Below are positions 34,325 through 47,257 of a DNA stretch of 64,000 nt, piece by piece. The position numbers and the translations under genes are program-made. Where the stretch lies: the NCBI GenBank assembly GCA_050084515.1, contig CM114272.1, positions 62,372,001-62,436,000 of the forward strand, written 5' to 3'. Source of the stretch: Blasia pusilla. Lineage: Eukaryota > Marchantiophyta > Marchantiopsida > Blasiales. Position 1 is the stretch's first letter. Each line of letters opens with the position of its first letter. The notes under the pieces are model-generated. The model ran no database searches. It was not told the origin of the DNA and saw nothing but the letters and a program-made list of their open reading frames with translations.

Positions 34325-34800
34325 TCCTTTCGGCTCCAAATGAATTGAAACAAAGAGGAAATCTGCTCTTGAGAGATCTGTTCTCTATTCATTTCGGTTC
34401 ATTTGGAATCATATTAAGAAACTTATTATTTCAAATAAATTACTATTTTTGATATAGTTGACTTTCCATTTTGGGAAGTAGTTTTTGACTTGTTATTGCA
34501 AATCAAGAGTCAAAGAGATGACCTGCGAATAAAGGTTAGTATGGAGAGAGTTTTGGAGAAGGAAAAGAATCTACCTCAAAGAGAGAGAGTTTGATAGTTC
34601 ATTCAAATTTTGTTGAAGTTTTGGCAGGAGGCGACAGAGCTATAGTCTTCCTTGCTTGGTGTGAGTAACTCATGCCTCTCATTACGAGAGTAAGTTTGGT
34701 TTGAAGAGAGAGAAAGAGAAAGAGAGTTGTGCACCTTTTTGAGATCTTATTAATGTAGATATTAAGTGTTAGAGAAAGTTTTATTAGTATTAAATAAATT
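34325..34800 (+). mobile_element. diverged LTR copy related to gypsy element A
   Basis: The order of landmarks matches the LTR at 50213-50660: a gagag...ggtt block, tttcggttcatttggaatca, aaacttattattt, a 'tcaaagagagagagtttga' segment and 'cctctcattacgagagtaag'. Divergence is high. It adjoins the copia fragment 34860-35300 and probably inserted into it. Confidence 0.55.
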
Positions 34801-34859
34801 AGCTTAGGAAAATGAAATTCCCATATTTGAACCTTTTAGGGTGGTTTCGTAATATACAT

Positions 34860-35300
34860 AAATATGAGAAATCCTCTCAATTCCATGCCTCTAGTGTAGT
34901 CATAAAACATTAGACGTGGGATTTTTGCTCAAGCTCTACACAATGATTTATCAGAGTTGATGTCTGGATGTTCTCATCATCCCAGGTTTATGCCGCATCA
35001 GCATATGCGGCAAGCTGTAGGTGGAGTTCCTCTTGGAGTAGACAATGGGGGAATTGGTCTGGTGTAAGTAGCAGACACTAATTCGTAGTTCTTGTCTATC
35101 ATTAAATCAAGCATTACTGGATTCCTCCACTCGTTGAAGTAGGTGCCTGCAAATTTTGAACTCTCTTTACGAATCTCAACATAGCGAGGCATGTTAAAGA
35201 ATTTGATAGGAGGTTTCTCCAAATTTTTGAAAAGATTCTCTACGCAAAAGATTTCCCAGTCATGCAAAGACTGGCAGTATCTTGTTAGGAGGCACAACTA
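34860..35300 (-). pseudogene. copia-type gag fragment, minus strand
   Basis: The minus frame contains MPRYVEIRKESSKFAGTYF and ELVSATYT, closely matching the plus-strand copia fragment at 41790-42110. It is the N-terminal part of a Ty1/copia gag. It is broken at its 3' side by an LTR copy. Confidence 0.7.
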
Positions 35301-35337
35301 TGTGCTAGGGAAGCATATAGTTGTGTGTCCTAACAAG
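35281..35337. repeat. imperfect inverted repeat, about 25-bp stem
   Basis: cttgttaggaggcacaacta... pairs with ...tagttgtgtgtcctaacaag around a short loop near 35309. It lies at the junction between the copia gag fragment and the copia RNase H fragment and may mark an element end. Confidence 0.6.
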
Positions 35338-35359
35338 AAACAAAAAGCAGTGATTGATG

Positions 35360-35600
35360 TTCGATCATGCTAATTACCTCCCCACTCAACATCAGAGTAA
35401 CCATGCAATGGCACTCTGATTATCACACTAAATTACTGGTGATTCCTGAGCAAAATTGACATTACTCGACAGCTTCTTGAACCACACAACTTCAGCGGCT
35501 CACTTTGAAAGTCCAGCATACTCAACTTTAGTACTTGACAAAGCAATAGTACTTTGTAACTTTGAATTCCAGCTGACTCTGACATTGATGAGTAGAAAAA
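35360..35600 (-). pseudogene. copia RNase H fragment, minus strand
   Basis: Minus-strand translation gives WNSKLQSTIALSSTKVEYAG, then AAEVVWFKKLSS and CDNQSAIAW, the standard copia RNase H block. A TAG stop stands just before CDNQ and another just before AAEVV. RNase H lies upstream of the gag fragment on this strand, so two copia pieces are scrambled here. Confidence 0.8.
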
Positions 35601-35614
35601 AACTCCCTGAAGTT

Positions 35615-36285
35615 GATTCTGCGTAGTCGTGTTGAAACATGAGTAGCTTTCATCAAGTCTCAATATAATGGCCAAGATGAGCTTCGATTCTTCGTTATCA
35701 CTAATGGTGATTAAGCCAGATCCACTACTAAATGGCAATGTTTTAGAACATGATGCCATATGTCTTATGTGAGCCAGAGAACTATCCCACATACACCAAT
35801 AACAACAATCATAGTTCGGGAAACACTCTCTTTTGGTGCTACCGATGAGTTAACCATATAGCAACTGTTTCAAACAGTACAAACAGATAATATTTTCTTG
35901 CTCTTGATGCAGAAGCATTGTGCATGCTTCCCTACACCGATCTTATTTTCTCAAATGTTGAGCTTTCCTCTCGCAAACATTTTGTGAAGAATTAAGGCAA
36001 AACCTTTATTTGTTTGTTGTGTAATCCTATGTGATGCAGCTGGAAACGGAGTTGTATTTAAAGGATCAATGCCCTTCAGGTTGTTCTTGATTATCTTTTC
36101 CAGGACAAGAACACTTAGGAGATCCTGTCAAGTCACAATACGTTGATTCTGCATAGTTGTGTGAAACCTCAGTAACTTTCATCAAAATTCATTACCATGG
36201 CCAAAATGTGTTGATTCTTCATTGTGAATAATGATGATGAAGCCAGATCCAATACTAACTGGAAAATATTTTACAATATCATACT
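35615..36285. repeat. diverged direct repeat (two copies of about 140 bp)
   Basis: 35618-35757 and 36144-36280 share gttgattctgc, gagtagctttcatcaa/cagtaactttcatcaa, atggccaaaatg-type blocks and gaagccagatccaatacta. Probably two remnants of the same copia region. Confidence 0.6.
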
Positions 36286-37580
36286 TTCTCTACAACCTAG
36301 CTCTTACAAGCACACTTACAGCAATAACAACCATTTAGATTAGATTGTAGAGGAAATCACTAAACAACCTAAACCACCAGACTACCTATCATCCACAAGC
36401 ACACCGAGTGCAATAGCAACCACTCAAGTTACAAGCAATACACATCTCAATGACAACCACTCGTATTAGTACTACTAGACACCTTGCATAACCAAACTCA
36501 CTGAACCCCTTAGCTCAACAGACCTCTATATTTGTAAGCAAAAGCACACTTAGTGCTTTAGCACGCTACACTTGTGAGGTCAAAAAACACTCCACTCACT
36601 TTTGGGTTTGGAGAAGCATTGACATGGAGAGTAACACAACATGGAGACACATAAGCACCAATAACGGGGAGACCAGAGGTAACACGACATCTACACTGTA
36701 CACTAATAGGGGGAGTAACATGCGAGTAACACGACGTGGCATTGCATATGACTGGGAGGAACATAACATGACATTGCATATAACGGAGAGTAAGAATCTC
36801 CTACTTCCAATACCAGTAACACGACGTGGCATTGCATATAACTAGGAGGAACACAACATGACATTGCATATAACGGAGAGTAAGAATCTCCTACTTCCAG
36901 TACAAGTAACAGGGAGTAGAAGAACATATGTAAAACGACGTTTACACTAACAATGGGGAGTTACACGACATGGCATTGTATAGAGTACTGCAACGGGCCC
37001 GAAGAACATAACTTATGAAGTCTAGCGTGGGGAATAACACCGCGTGAAATTAATTCATTAACACCGCATGAATGTAGATGTTTTTATTAGTATTACATCT
37101 CTATACTCATACGACCGTTGAAAAGTCACTAGCAGAATAACTTTCATTCTCCGAATCGACTCCCCCAAAATGCCACCGAAAGAATACCTGGCAACACGGG
37201 AGAGAGAAGCAATTATTACCACCTAATAGTAGGGGCCTAACAAGTGACGTTTTGCATTCATCATGCCTACCCACTTTTCAGTCGCGCTCCTCCCTCAACC
37301 TCCCTCAAAGAGTTTGGAAAGTTCAAGTATCACTTTCTTGCAATATCGATTTTAAAACTTGCACGTCCCTGCGGTTGGATCTCATTGTCAATTTAGTGCC
37401 ATCTGTGCCATGCCACCACCTGTATCTATAGTTCCAACCTAATACATTGGCACATGCCATAAGCGCTAAGGGTTCTTTCAGCTGAGTGTTATTTTACATC
37501 ATTCCTTCTATCTGCCGCATTTTGTAAGCCGGCTACGAAATCCCCGGGAATTTCTCTGGTTGAGAAATTCATCCGTTAAA
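36286..37580. repeat. intergenic stretch with a 91-bp tandem duplication
   Basis: 36724-36814 and 36815-36906 are tandem copies beginning gtaacacgacgtggcattgc and containing ggagagtaagaatctcctac, itself a short inverted repeat. A partial third copy follows. Related gtaacacgac sequences occur from 36629 to 36975. The rest (36980-37580) contains no supported gene; it lies downstream of the glucuronokinase stop. Confidence 0.8.
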
Positions 37581-40520
37581 TCAACTGCCTTCAAGTAAAG
37601 TGTGAAGAGGACGCATATATACATTTTTTTTTCTCTGTGAGGCGGGGATTACAAAAGAGGGACCAACGTGGCAAACTTCCACGTTGAAACCCGCTGACAA
37701 ACATGCGTCCACCATGAGTTTTTCTTGCAATAGACCCAGGGGGCAAATTGCAACAATAGCACCACCACTGCCAGTGAACTTGCACGATGCACCTGCATTG
37801 CGTGTTGTTTCCACCATCTTAATATTGATCTCGCCAAGAACCTCATCTCCAAACATCTTCCTAGCCACATTGAACCACGACACGAGAGAGTTCAGAGAGG
37901 ACTCCAAAGCATGAACAGAGAACCAAGAAATATCTCCTTAAGAAAATCAAACAGTTCTCTGGTTGAGGAGAGAGTCGCGTCTTCAAGGTTCATAATGTCA
38001 AGCCCACTCATCCCTTCACATGATCTATACAGAATTGAGATCTAGTAATGTTGTGCAAAACCTGCGTAAATCAAAGTTCTGGTCCATCAGTGAAGCCAGA
38101 GAGGAGTAATCACGCTTCAGCAAGGCTTCCCGTCCTTTCGTCGCTAATTCGGCCACTTCTGCCATGCACCCTCTGATATGTTGATCCCCCGACATCCACT
38201 TCTTTCTCACATCACTATGAACCTGCATCAATAGGTGCGAAGATAGACTAAGCACTCCCAAAGAGTAGGCACTTCAAACAAGAAGTATATTCTTTCTGAT
38301 CAGCAAAGACAGTGGCGCAGAGTCATGAAAGCAGATGCTATTTGTCATAGATCCACATTTCTCTATCACATATCAGTAGCGCTAACCCATCACGTTCAGT
38401 GCTCAGTGAAACAGCTATAAAAGAAGAAACATGTACTGCAAGATGTTGATCGCACTCTCTGAACAACGAACTGGATATTTAATGGTGACGATGAAATAAG
38501 TTTTCACACCAAAGTTGTAAGGGGTTTGACGATCATGGGAAAGTTTTCCTGACACAGAGGTGGTATGGAGAAAGTGAAATCCCAAGAGGTTGAGTACAAA
38601 CCTTGCCAGACTCGCTGGGGTTCTTAGCATAAATAAGGTACAGACGAGGAAGTAGTTCTATATCCATTGCTGTATAAATTCCTTTTTGTTTTGTTTCCAT
38701 TGAGTCTTTGTCAAAATCCTTCAAAGACCAGCCACATGCAAGGAAAACGTTAGTAACAATCTCTTCGTCATACTTTGTCTGAAGAAATATACATTCGGGA
38801 GAATAAAGAAATATTTCAGGCCCACGAAAGGGTTGGCTCTTGAATTTTCCTGTTCTTTCCAGAACTGTCTGAAAAAAGAAACATTTGAGCATAAAAAATG
38901 AAAACTTTCAGGCGTTGATATAGAACATAAGGTATCCGACTTAATTGATGACATACCATGAAAACTAGGCCTCCATAGACTTGAACCACACGATCCTGGA
39001 GGCCTGCAGTGATGCCTAGCTCTTCTTCCACATGCAGTATTAAGTTGGGCAATTCGTCCACCACTATTTCTTCGCCCGGTATCTCATAATACTCCAAGAG
39101 ACACTTCAGAGTAGCCCACACTATTGCGCTGGATCCTGACAGCCCAGTCTGTTCAAAAAATTGTTCTATATCAATTGAAAATTGTCCTATTAGCTTGGAG
39201 CCCTAGTCTTTGACAGGCATTAAAACCCAAGCGAGCTGATATTCATTGCGAAGAATTTTCTACAGAGAGAAGGAAAAATGCCAGTTATGGAAAGAGTACT
39301 GGCAAGGAATCAAAATTAGTACAAGCGAAGTGAAGATTTTTTCATCTAAAATCTAGACTACTTTTTCATCTAAAATCAGCAACTCACTTGGTTTACACAA
39401 GCCAAGAGGCACATGAGGTTTTCAGCACAGAAGTTGTCCAGATTCCAAGACAGATTTGGATCTGTTGTAGATGCTCACAGGTTGTAGATCAAACATCAAG
39501 ATAGGTAATGTTTGGATGATCTCAGTGCAGGAGTTGTTTGACCTCTTTCAGTCTGTTGACTAACCTGTCTTGGGATGTTCGTATCATAGGACAGCGTAAA
39601 TTTACGATCATGTAGAGTTTTCCCTTGTTTCTCGAGTCTCTGGCTGTAAAATTCATAGAAGACCTTACATGATGCCATGACCATACGCACTCCTCCATAA
39701 TAGCCTTCGCCTTGAATCCGATTTACCTGTATGGGTTGGTAGAAGAGGGAGAAGAGAGAAAATGTCAATTTCCCGAGGTTCTCTAGTCACATCGAATGCT
39801 ACACAGACATCCGTCGTCAAAGCAAGGCAAAAGCGTCCTGTAATCTGAGTCGTGTGTTCATGGCTCTCCGAGAGCAAGCTTGGAGAGAAATAGGAACTTC
39901 ATAGCTAGGATTATTCTCTGCAGACTTTTGAAGTCACAGACCTGATTGCCTGGCTCTTAACTGGCTCTAAAATACATCTGGAGAATCCCTAATCAGGTTA
40001 TGACACACAGTTTTGTGTGATGAAATTTCCCAGAGAAATTGTGTGATGTACACTGATAAAAAGTTCACATCGATCCACACTGTTCGCCTATTTGGCTGAA
40101 GTTGAAGTCATTCATCCTATAACCTTTAAACTCTACAAGTAGTATCAAGCCAAGTACACTGGTGACCAGTTGATCTACCCCGCTGAAAAATCCGCAAAAA
40201 AAATAATTCTTCCTCGTTGTTTGCGGTGATGTCTAACACTTGTTCCATATCTACGAAGTCATCAACGTTGGCAAGGAATTGCATGGAAATTGGTCTGGCA
40301 AAGTTCTCACCAAATGCTGTATAGAAGAGAACTCGCTGGCATCGTGGACAGGATGCGGCACAACACGGATACTTGGTGACGGCTGCAGCCATACAGTGGC
40401 ATAGAAATTGGAGATCGAAAAGGAGATAGTTTTCCCGAAGTAGGCATCGCTGGGGTTTCCTAACAGACCTACGCGTGCATACGCTCGATGCTCGATCCTT
40501 ACCGGAGCCTCATCCTCCAT
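37581..40520 (-). CDS. GLCAK: glucuronokinase (GHMP kinase), six exons, intact
   Basis: Exons 40311-40520, 39565-39726, 38957-39148, 38602-38718, 38062-38222 and 37581-37860 join in frame with GT-AG introns to give 373 residues; plant glucuronokinases are about 360. The enzyme phosphorylates D-glucuronate to glucuronate-1-phosphate in the cytosol, on the myo-inositol route to UDP-glucuronate for cell-wall sugars. Exon 1 has the substrate-binding VGLLGNPSDAYFG. Exon 2 has EGYYGGVRM and TLSYDTNIPRQ. Exon 3 opens with the ATP-binding TGLSGSSAIV and holds GITAGLQDRVVQVYGG. Exon 6 has the GHMP C-terminal motif KFTGSGGAIVA. The first ATG (40518-40520) gives MEDEAPVRIEHRAYAR. Nothing suggests damage. 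Inverted copia fragments bracket the gene (34.9-35.3 and 41.8-42.2 kb). Confidence 0.96.
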
Positions 40521-41585
40521 GTTGAGAGGATCTGATATGCGTTCATCCAACCCGGGTTGAAGTGAAAAAAAAAAATCTATTTAACCAAAGGAGACCAAGG
40601 GAGTCAGCCTTCGTTACAACAAGAAATTGCGACTTGTCAACATCTGCTGCTGCTTCTTGGGAGATACGAATCACTTGACAATGCAGTAAAGCCATAAAAA
40701 AACGATTTCAGTAAAAGAATGCAAAACAAAAGCCCTCACCGTCAAGATTGGAAGATGAAAAATCGTTGCACTACAACTTATGAACAGCAATCGCCGCACT
40801 ACAAATGGTGACGCATTGCCTCAGAACACTACGGCAGCACATGGACATGAGCACAACACAAATCAAATGAACTGTCCGACAGTTCTTCACCAAAACACAC
40901 AGCTCTTCAACAAAACATAGAAGCAGCTATAGAGACATACGAATAAGCTATACGAACAGCTCACAATTTTAGAGAAACACCACGAATGTTCACCGATGGA
41001 AAAAGTCGTAAACTACAACGGCAGACACGAGTAACTAAAACAGATCATATGGGCAGGTGAAGCGAGCTCAATAGAGACGAAAACTACAACACGAGGATGT
41101 GCACAGGCGGAGCAAGTACATTATAAAGAAAATCTTCAGAAATGCTTCAGACTTCAGGGTGCTTTGCGGATGGGCAAGCTGCACACTTGCCCATCCGCAA
41201 CCCACACTCACATAAACCCAAAGCTCGTCCATCCGCAACCCACAATTAGATTTCCGTACCTTCCCGAGTATGGAAATCACAAACTTAGAGCCGCATATTT
41301 TAGACTATCAAGGATGCGCGCACACTGTATGTGCACCACCTGTATATTTGTGAAAATATATAAACTTTAATAGAAACGTTTGATGTTTGGAGCGCTTTCT
41401 TGTGTTTTAGCCTAACTAAAAGAAGTCTAAAAATACTTAGAGGAGTCTTAAATCAACTAAGACCGTCTTTTAATTAAGTACAAGATTACTTTAGGAGTGA
41501 ATAGCTACGCTGGTTTACCACATAACAGTCTCTTTTGTTGTGCTTCTAAATCCTCATTATGTTTGGGCCATAAAGAGATTCTCCT
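40521..41585. promoter_or_regulatory. glucuronokinase 5' flank and intergenic DNA
   Basis: No gene was recognised. The part next to 40520 should hold the promoter and 5' UTR, but no core element could be placed. A strong hairpin lies at 41164-41200. From about 41590 copia sequence begins. Confidence 0.4.
41164..41200. repeat. perfect 15-bp inverted repeat with 7-nt loop
   Basis: ttgcggatgggcaag (41164-41178), loop ctgcaca, then cttgcccatccgcaa (41186-41200). A partial third copy (cgtccatccgcaaccc) follows near 41228. About 650 bp upstream of the glucuronokinase start; possibly a MITE remnant. Confidence 0.85.
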
Positions 41586-42410
41586 ATGCAAAATGGAACT
41601 GCTCAAAAACTCAACCACACACTACATAAAAAGGTAACATATATGCTCATTCACATTAACCTTCCTATATCATTGGGTGTGTTGGGCAAATATTGCCAAC
41701 TACACGCATATCAAGCATCTATCTCCAATCTTGACCCAATTATAAATTGGGTTCATAATTGGCAAGTACCAACTGACAAATCTTTTGTCCAAAGAGCATT
41801 TTTGGAAATTTTGGAGAAACCTACTATCAAAGTCCTTAACATGCCTCGCTATGTTGAGATTCGTAAGGAGAGTTCAAAATTTGTAGACACCCACTTCAAT
41901 GAGTGGAGGAATCAAGTAGTGCTTGATTTAATGACAGACAAGAACTAGGAATTAGTGTCTGCTACTTACACCAAACCAATTCTCCTAGTGTCTACTCCGA
42001 CAGGAACCGCACCTACACTTGCAATGCTTGCCGCATATGCTCTTGCGGCACAGACCTGGGATGATAAGAACATCCAGGCATTAACTCAGATAAATCACAA
42101 TATAGAGCTTGAGTAGAAATCCCACATCTTAGGTTTTAGGACTGCACTAGAGGTATGGACTTACCTCAATAACATGTTTCTGTCGAAGGACAGGAGTAAG
42201 AAGATTAATCTGAGGAATCAATTGTTTACCATGAAGATGAGGGAAGGCGACTCAATACAAAAAAATATCATAAGTATTAAGTCTATCATGGACCCACTTG
42301 CTGCATGTGGCAGTCCCTTTGATGAAGAAGATGGGATCTTGGCCATGATGATGAGTCTTAATGAAAGCTACGAAGCTTTCAACATATCACGTCTTTTAGG
42401 ATAGATCGGT
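41586..42410 (+). pseudogene. copia gag, 5' part (interrupted)
   Basis: Readable blocks: MPRYVEIRKESSKFVDTHF, AAYALAAQTWDDKNIQAL and the gag-polypeptide core (INLRNQLFTMKMREGDSI, MMMSLNESYEAFN). Single stops occur after LMTDKN and after HNIELE. The frame ends where gypsy element A begins at about 42411, and copia sequence resumes after 50690. It is the host of the first nested insertion. Confidence 0.8.
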
Positions 42411-42720
42411 GAGATCTAGTAGAGCGCCTTTGCAAGTAGTGGAAGACAGGTTCATGAGGTTGAGGATAACCGAGTGAGGCCCTAGGAAACCTAAGAGAGC
42501 AGGTTTTCCCTTCGTTTCGTCTCATTTAAAGCCATATTGAAAAACTTAGTATTTTTGGTAAGTACCATTTTGAGTATATGGACTACTTTCTATTTTGGGA
42601 AGTTGCCTTTGACCTCCTACATTAGGTCAAGGGCATAGGTTCCTTGGAGAGAGCTTGGGAGAGTAGAGGGGTATACCTCAAGGAGAGAGAGCTTGAGAGC
42701 TCATTCTCTCTTTGTTGAAC
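42411..42720 (+). repeat. 5' LTR (part) of gypsy element A
   Basis: gtagtggaagacaggttcat through attctctctttgttgaacctc aligns with 50222-50530. Beyond 42720 the two sequences no longer match. Confidence 0.75.
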
Positions 42721-44438
42721 CTCGTGGGCTACTTGTTTTACTATTTTCCATTGCCAATTTTTTCTATGGAAGAGTGGCGCATGGAAGCGCTGCCCAAATT
42801 TCTTTAGAGATGAAGTTTGGGGGTGGATTTCCCCATTCCAGTGCTCTCCGGAGCACCAAGTACCTTGCTGGTTTGTGATTTTATAGGTCTGAAGTTTTGT
42901 GTGGAAGAAATTAGCGCGTAAGCACTGTCAATTTTGTCTTAGGAGTGTAGATTTGAAGGGCCGCATGATAATTCCCGTCAATTTTTTTGGGAAAGTTGAA
43001 TGGAAAAAAATTAGGCATCATCGTAGATCTCAAAGCTCTGCACGTTGTGGAAGAAATGGTGCGTGATTTTGAGCTGTGAGCAAAAAGTTATGGTTGATCT
43101 TGCAAAACTGCCATTACTAGGCAATTTTTAGGGTAAAATTGTTCAAACCCTAAACTAGCCACCGCGCCGGCGGCGGCCGTCTCCGTCATAGTCACCGTCA
43201 ACAATCCGCAGCCAACTGTCAACCGTCACCATCGACAGTCCATCGTCATCGTCCGCCGTCTGCTATTGGCCATTGCCGTTGCCTAGCGCCGCTTAGAGCC
43301 GCTAAACCAACGGTAGCCATTGGTTTCCATTGCCGCCGCCACTACGGAGTGGACGGTCTTCCACGAAGACCATTGATTCTATGACTTGAGCCGCCACCAC
43401 ATCCTTTGTTGTAGCCGCCACCATCATCGCAATTTCGTCATCAACCAGTGATGGCAAGTGACCTCAGGTGATGGTGTTTGAGTTTTCATTTCATTCAGCT
43501 ATGTTGTGATTGGTAGCCACTGGACGATGATCGAGTATCGTGTCGTGACACCCATAGCCACAACGCGTCGTCGATTGTTGCATCGTGCCGCTTCTGGCCG
43601 CACCGCACTGTCTTGATCGCGGAGCCGCTCCTTTACTAAGGTGTAGAGCGTGTGTATTTTCTATTAAGGAGGGTATGTCGTGGAGTGCCGCATCCCATTA
43701 TCGAGTGTCGTGTCATTTTGGAGCCGTTCCGTGCCGCCTATGCCGCACCGTACCGCTGGATCTGCATCGCATAATGAGGAGATTTGAGCATCGTCAGTAC
43801 CGAAGGTACGACTTGCTGATTGGAGGATTTTTCCATCACGACCGAGTTGGGGTCGAGGTTTGCAGTTGCTAAGAAGCAATCAAATTTTTTTTAGGTTACC
43901 CATTCTGGTCTTTTGCTTGTACGTGTTAGGGAATTCGGGTATTAGGTAGTTATTTGGGATATTGGGTTTCGTGCAGATGCTAAGAGCATCGTTGATGTAT
44001 GGGTTTAGGGGACATAGACCTGTGTGGGATGTCCAGAGTTGAGGGTATGTTTTGTTCATGAGATGATAGGACAGTATTTGATTTGCCGCACCACGCCGCT
44101 TGTTGCCGCACAACACCCTTCTCAGTGAGAGAGAGTGTAGATTGAATGCCGCATGTTAGTTTGAGTGATTCAGTGATTACTTGCGAGGTTGAGAGTGATC
44201 GCGTCAGAGGGACACGAGGGTCATTTCGGCATTATTTTGGGACTTTGAGAGGCAAAATGGTGGACCCGAGAGTAGCTCTAGAGGTTTTACGCAGAGTGGC
44301 GCGAGGTTTCGAGGGTCTCCACATGAGGGGCGGCCTCGACCTTCTTCTCTCTCATCTTCAGATGAGGGGGAGAGTATAGAGGAGTGTGTTAGTGCATCAT
44401 CACACACAATTAGTGGTCCTACCACTTGGGAGTACGAG
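42721..44438 (+). other. leader of element A, no coding domain recognised
   Basis: A G/C-rich block with many ccgccg and ccgtc triplets (43150-43460) is followed by ordinary sequence. Open frames here lack family similarity. Two AGCCGCC occur (near 43390 and 43413), the only place outside the MULE with more than one. Confidence 0.5.
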
Positions 44439-45530
44439 ATGGACGACCGAGGTAGAGGACCTCATAGGTTTTTGGGTGCTATAGGCACTATACAGTTACA
44501 CGACTTCATTGCCGAGTTTAGGAGTTGGTATGACTCAGAGCGGGCTAGGAACTCTAGAGAGGTCAACCCGTTTATAGCATGGAACGGTATATTCCAACAC
44601 ATAGAGGGGGCACCCATGGACCATTACCATGAGTTCTCCCACAGTTATGCCCATGAGATTGAGGCATGGCGACTCTATTATGACCAACACTATTTGTCAT
44701 GGACGGAGCCATTCCCAAATGAGGAGGAGGATTCACGAGAGGCTACTTCCTCTTCAGCGAGTGATATGTTACGAGGAGAGACTTGCACTGTCCAGTCAGG
44801 TCCGTCCTAGGTTAAACCCCGTGGTTGAGTTCTTTGCGGAGTTAAGGACGAGCTACCACGGGGTACGGACGGAGAAATTGCGGAGCATCCACAACTTCTA
44901 GAGGCGTATGGGTGTTTTGCGTGAGGCCTACACTCGCTTGCGTAGGTTGATTAACGTCATTGAGGGGGTAACAAAGGCCTAGGCTATCCAGTCATGGTAC
45001 GCGATGCTAGACTGGACCCTGCGGACACGGGTGCGGGAGGGGTGCTTCTTATGAACACCTCATCCACGTTGAGAGGATGAGGTGGAACACCTAATCCACA
45101 TTTTTAGGATCGCCAAGTACATTGAGCGCAACATGGCCGAGGAGAGCATAGCCACCATGAGTTCTCGGCGAGAGCAACCAACGAGTATCTGCACCACCAG
45201 TGCAGAAATGTGGATTTCGAAAGAGGACTTTGGCACCACGAGCTTATGGAGATTATCAAGAGCATGTGCTATAGAGACCGCGCCATCATATGCAGCATAA
45301 TAGCAGTACCAACCGCCAAGTATTATTTGTTGGGCATGTAGTGGAGCCCATCACCAGCGTGATTGCACCCGTTTGGATCATGGACGTGTGCCTTAGCATG
45401 GAGGAGGAGATGGTGTTGCACCAAGAGGTTATGAGTGTGACTGTTGTGAGAGGTACGATCACACATGCGCCAAACGTTTCAGCTAACACCCTCAGTTACA
45501 TCTGGACCGAGGGCTAGAGAGGGCACCAAA
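44439..45530 (+). pseudogene. gag of element A
   Basis: Frame MDDRGRGPHRFLGAIGTIQL runs on to FIAWNGIFQHIEGAPMDHYH. The same arrangement is seen in element B (FLAWKGLFQHLEGPPMDDYH), which confirms the family. After 44810 the frame changes repeatedly (VVEFFAELRTSYHGVRTEKL matches B's AEFFKRLKKNYEGVKTEKL). The zinc knuckle region around 45400-45520 is scrambled. Confidence 0.75.
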
Positions 45531-46529
45531 GTGAGTAGTTGGTCTGGGTGGGCCTAGAGGTCGTGCACCAGGTGGTCGTGTTGGGGGACGAGGAGCTAGA
45601 GTTGCCCATGGAGAAGGTAGACTTCCACCACCTAGACCCATCAACGGAGACGTTGGGCATGAGGTTGGGATGGCTGCTCATATACAGTAGCTACAGCAGA
45701 AGATTGCCACTATGGCACTGAGATTACCCGATGTCGGATCGGTGGCATTGACGTCATATGGAGTAGCCAAAGATATGAAGGATCCTGGTTGGATGTGCGG
45801 GATTGCCCACATGGAGGCCGCCGCATTTGTTATGCGTGGAGCAGCCGCAATGTTGGATCCACAGTGAGGAAAAGCCAGCAAACAAACCAAGCTTCCTTAG
45901 TGTTTCACCTTGTTTGAGGCAATGAGGACCCCATCGATGGGTCCTGATCAACGTTCCCGGAGAGTTGGTGATGTTGTTGGTGTGTAGGCACGGAGGGCAA
46001 TGGGAGAAGCAAGTGCGACGACTCCTATTGATGATGCTCATGAGGAGCATGTGGCGAGCACATTGTTGGGGGCGGCCACTGTTGTATACCACGCTCCTTT
46101 ATTCTTTGCTTTCGATGTTATGACGTTGGGAAGTATGCCCGTTGAGGCTTTTCCCGCTGGCCACTACGCTATGTGAGCATGGACTTGGTGTTTCTGCGTC
46201 ACACTCAGGGGTGATTGCAGAGGAGGTGATGGACGTGCCCTTGGAGCCTATGCTCGGGCCGTCCACGTTAGATTCATGGCAGGCTACAACTGCTAGGATG
46301 GCGGAGATGCCCGCTAGACTCGCTATAGAGCATGCCATGGCTGCTCCTAGTGTTGTTTGCTGGATAACCGGGGAGAGGTCTTCCAGTTGGTGAGTCCATG
46401 AGGTAGAGTTTTTAGTCCGCAACGCATCTTGTTGGATTCAAGAGGGCAACCCCTGATGTTGGGAAAAGCGGATACACACATCCTTGGGTGGAGCGAGTAC
46501 CACATAGTATATCACCCGACATGAGGTCT

Positions 46530-46720
46530 TGGTGAGGATTCACCCAAAGCATCCTACAGATGAGTCCATGGTGCGAGCCAAGGCGATGGTAACCGATGCA
46601 AAGTCCTACGACGTCTTGGTTGATGGAGCAGTGTTATACCCAATGGGGTTTTCCCTCGATTATTGGGAGGAGTCAGCGTCCTACAAACAAGGATGGTAGT
46701 TGGGTAATGGGCGCCTTAGC
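46530..46720 (+). pseudogene. probable aspartic protease region of element A
   Basis: A translated fragment YDVLVDGAVLYPMGFSLDYW lies where element B has its protease, between zinc knuckle and methyltransferase. The catalytic D(S/T)G reads as VDGA. The surrounding frame is broken. Confidence 0.45.
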
Positions 46721-46839
46721 TCATTAACCATTTGATTCATTGGTGGAATGATCATGCGATGGCCAAGAGAGATGGCGACCTTAGCAGCATTTAGCACTGC
46801 TGACCCCTTTGGACACCACCTTGAATGTGTGGTGCATCC

Positions 46840-47257
46840 TAGAGGAGGGTATTCCCGTGCTGGATCTCTTTGGAGGGATTAACACTAGTTTAGTTATTGT
46901 TTTGTAGGTAAGAGTGTGCGTGCAACAATACCTATACATAGAGTATGATGATGTTACGAGGCGCGCTTAACTTCATCATGTGGCACAATTACGCCTCCGA
47001 TTTCCCGACTTGTTGTCTGTATGCGCCATCCAGGGTTACCAGAGTTCCCTACCGAGGATCATTTCATTGTTGGGAGTGCAAGACTTGGAGCATGTAGGGA
47101 CAATAGACTTGGTCATTGCTGGTTGGCCGTGTCATGGCCAATCGAGTGCTGGACGAGGTAGCCGGTTAGTTGACTCTCGGTTGAGGTTGTTTTGCGAGAT
47201 GATGCGGATCTTACAACATTTACAAGAGCATCAGTCTCGTTCTCCAGCATACATTGT
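46840..47257 (+). pseudogene. cytosine-5 DNA methyltransferase domain, N-terminal half (element A)
   Basis: Motif I (VLDLFGGINTSL), a motif II-like YLYIEYDDVTRR, and the catalytic Pro-Cys motif IV (DLVIAGWPCHGQSSAGRG) are readable, followed by DSRLRLFCEMMRIL. The frame has a TAG at 46905-46907 and a TAA near 46967. Sequence stops at PAYI, just before the ENV motif, and joins directly to reverse transcriptase (SDRYAMPTLEEIFDAIG). The catalytic second half has therefore been deleted. Motif order I-IV is that of canonical DNMTs, not the rearranged DRM type. Confidence 0.85.
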
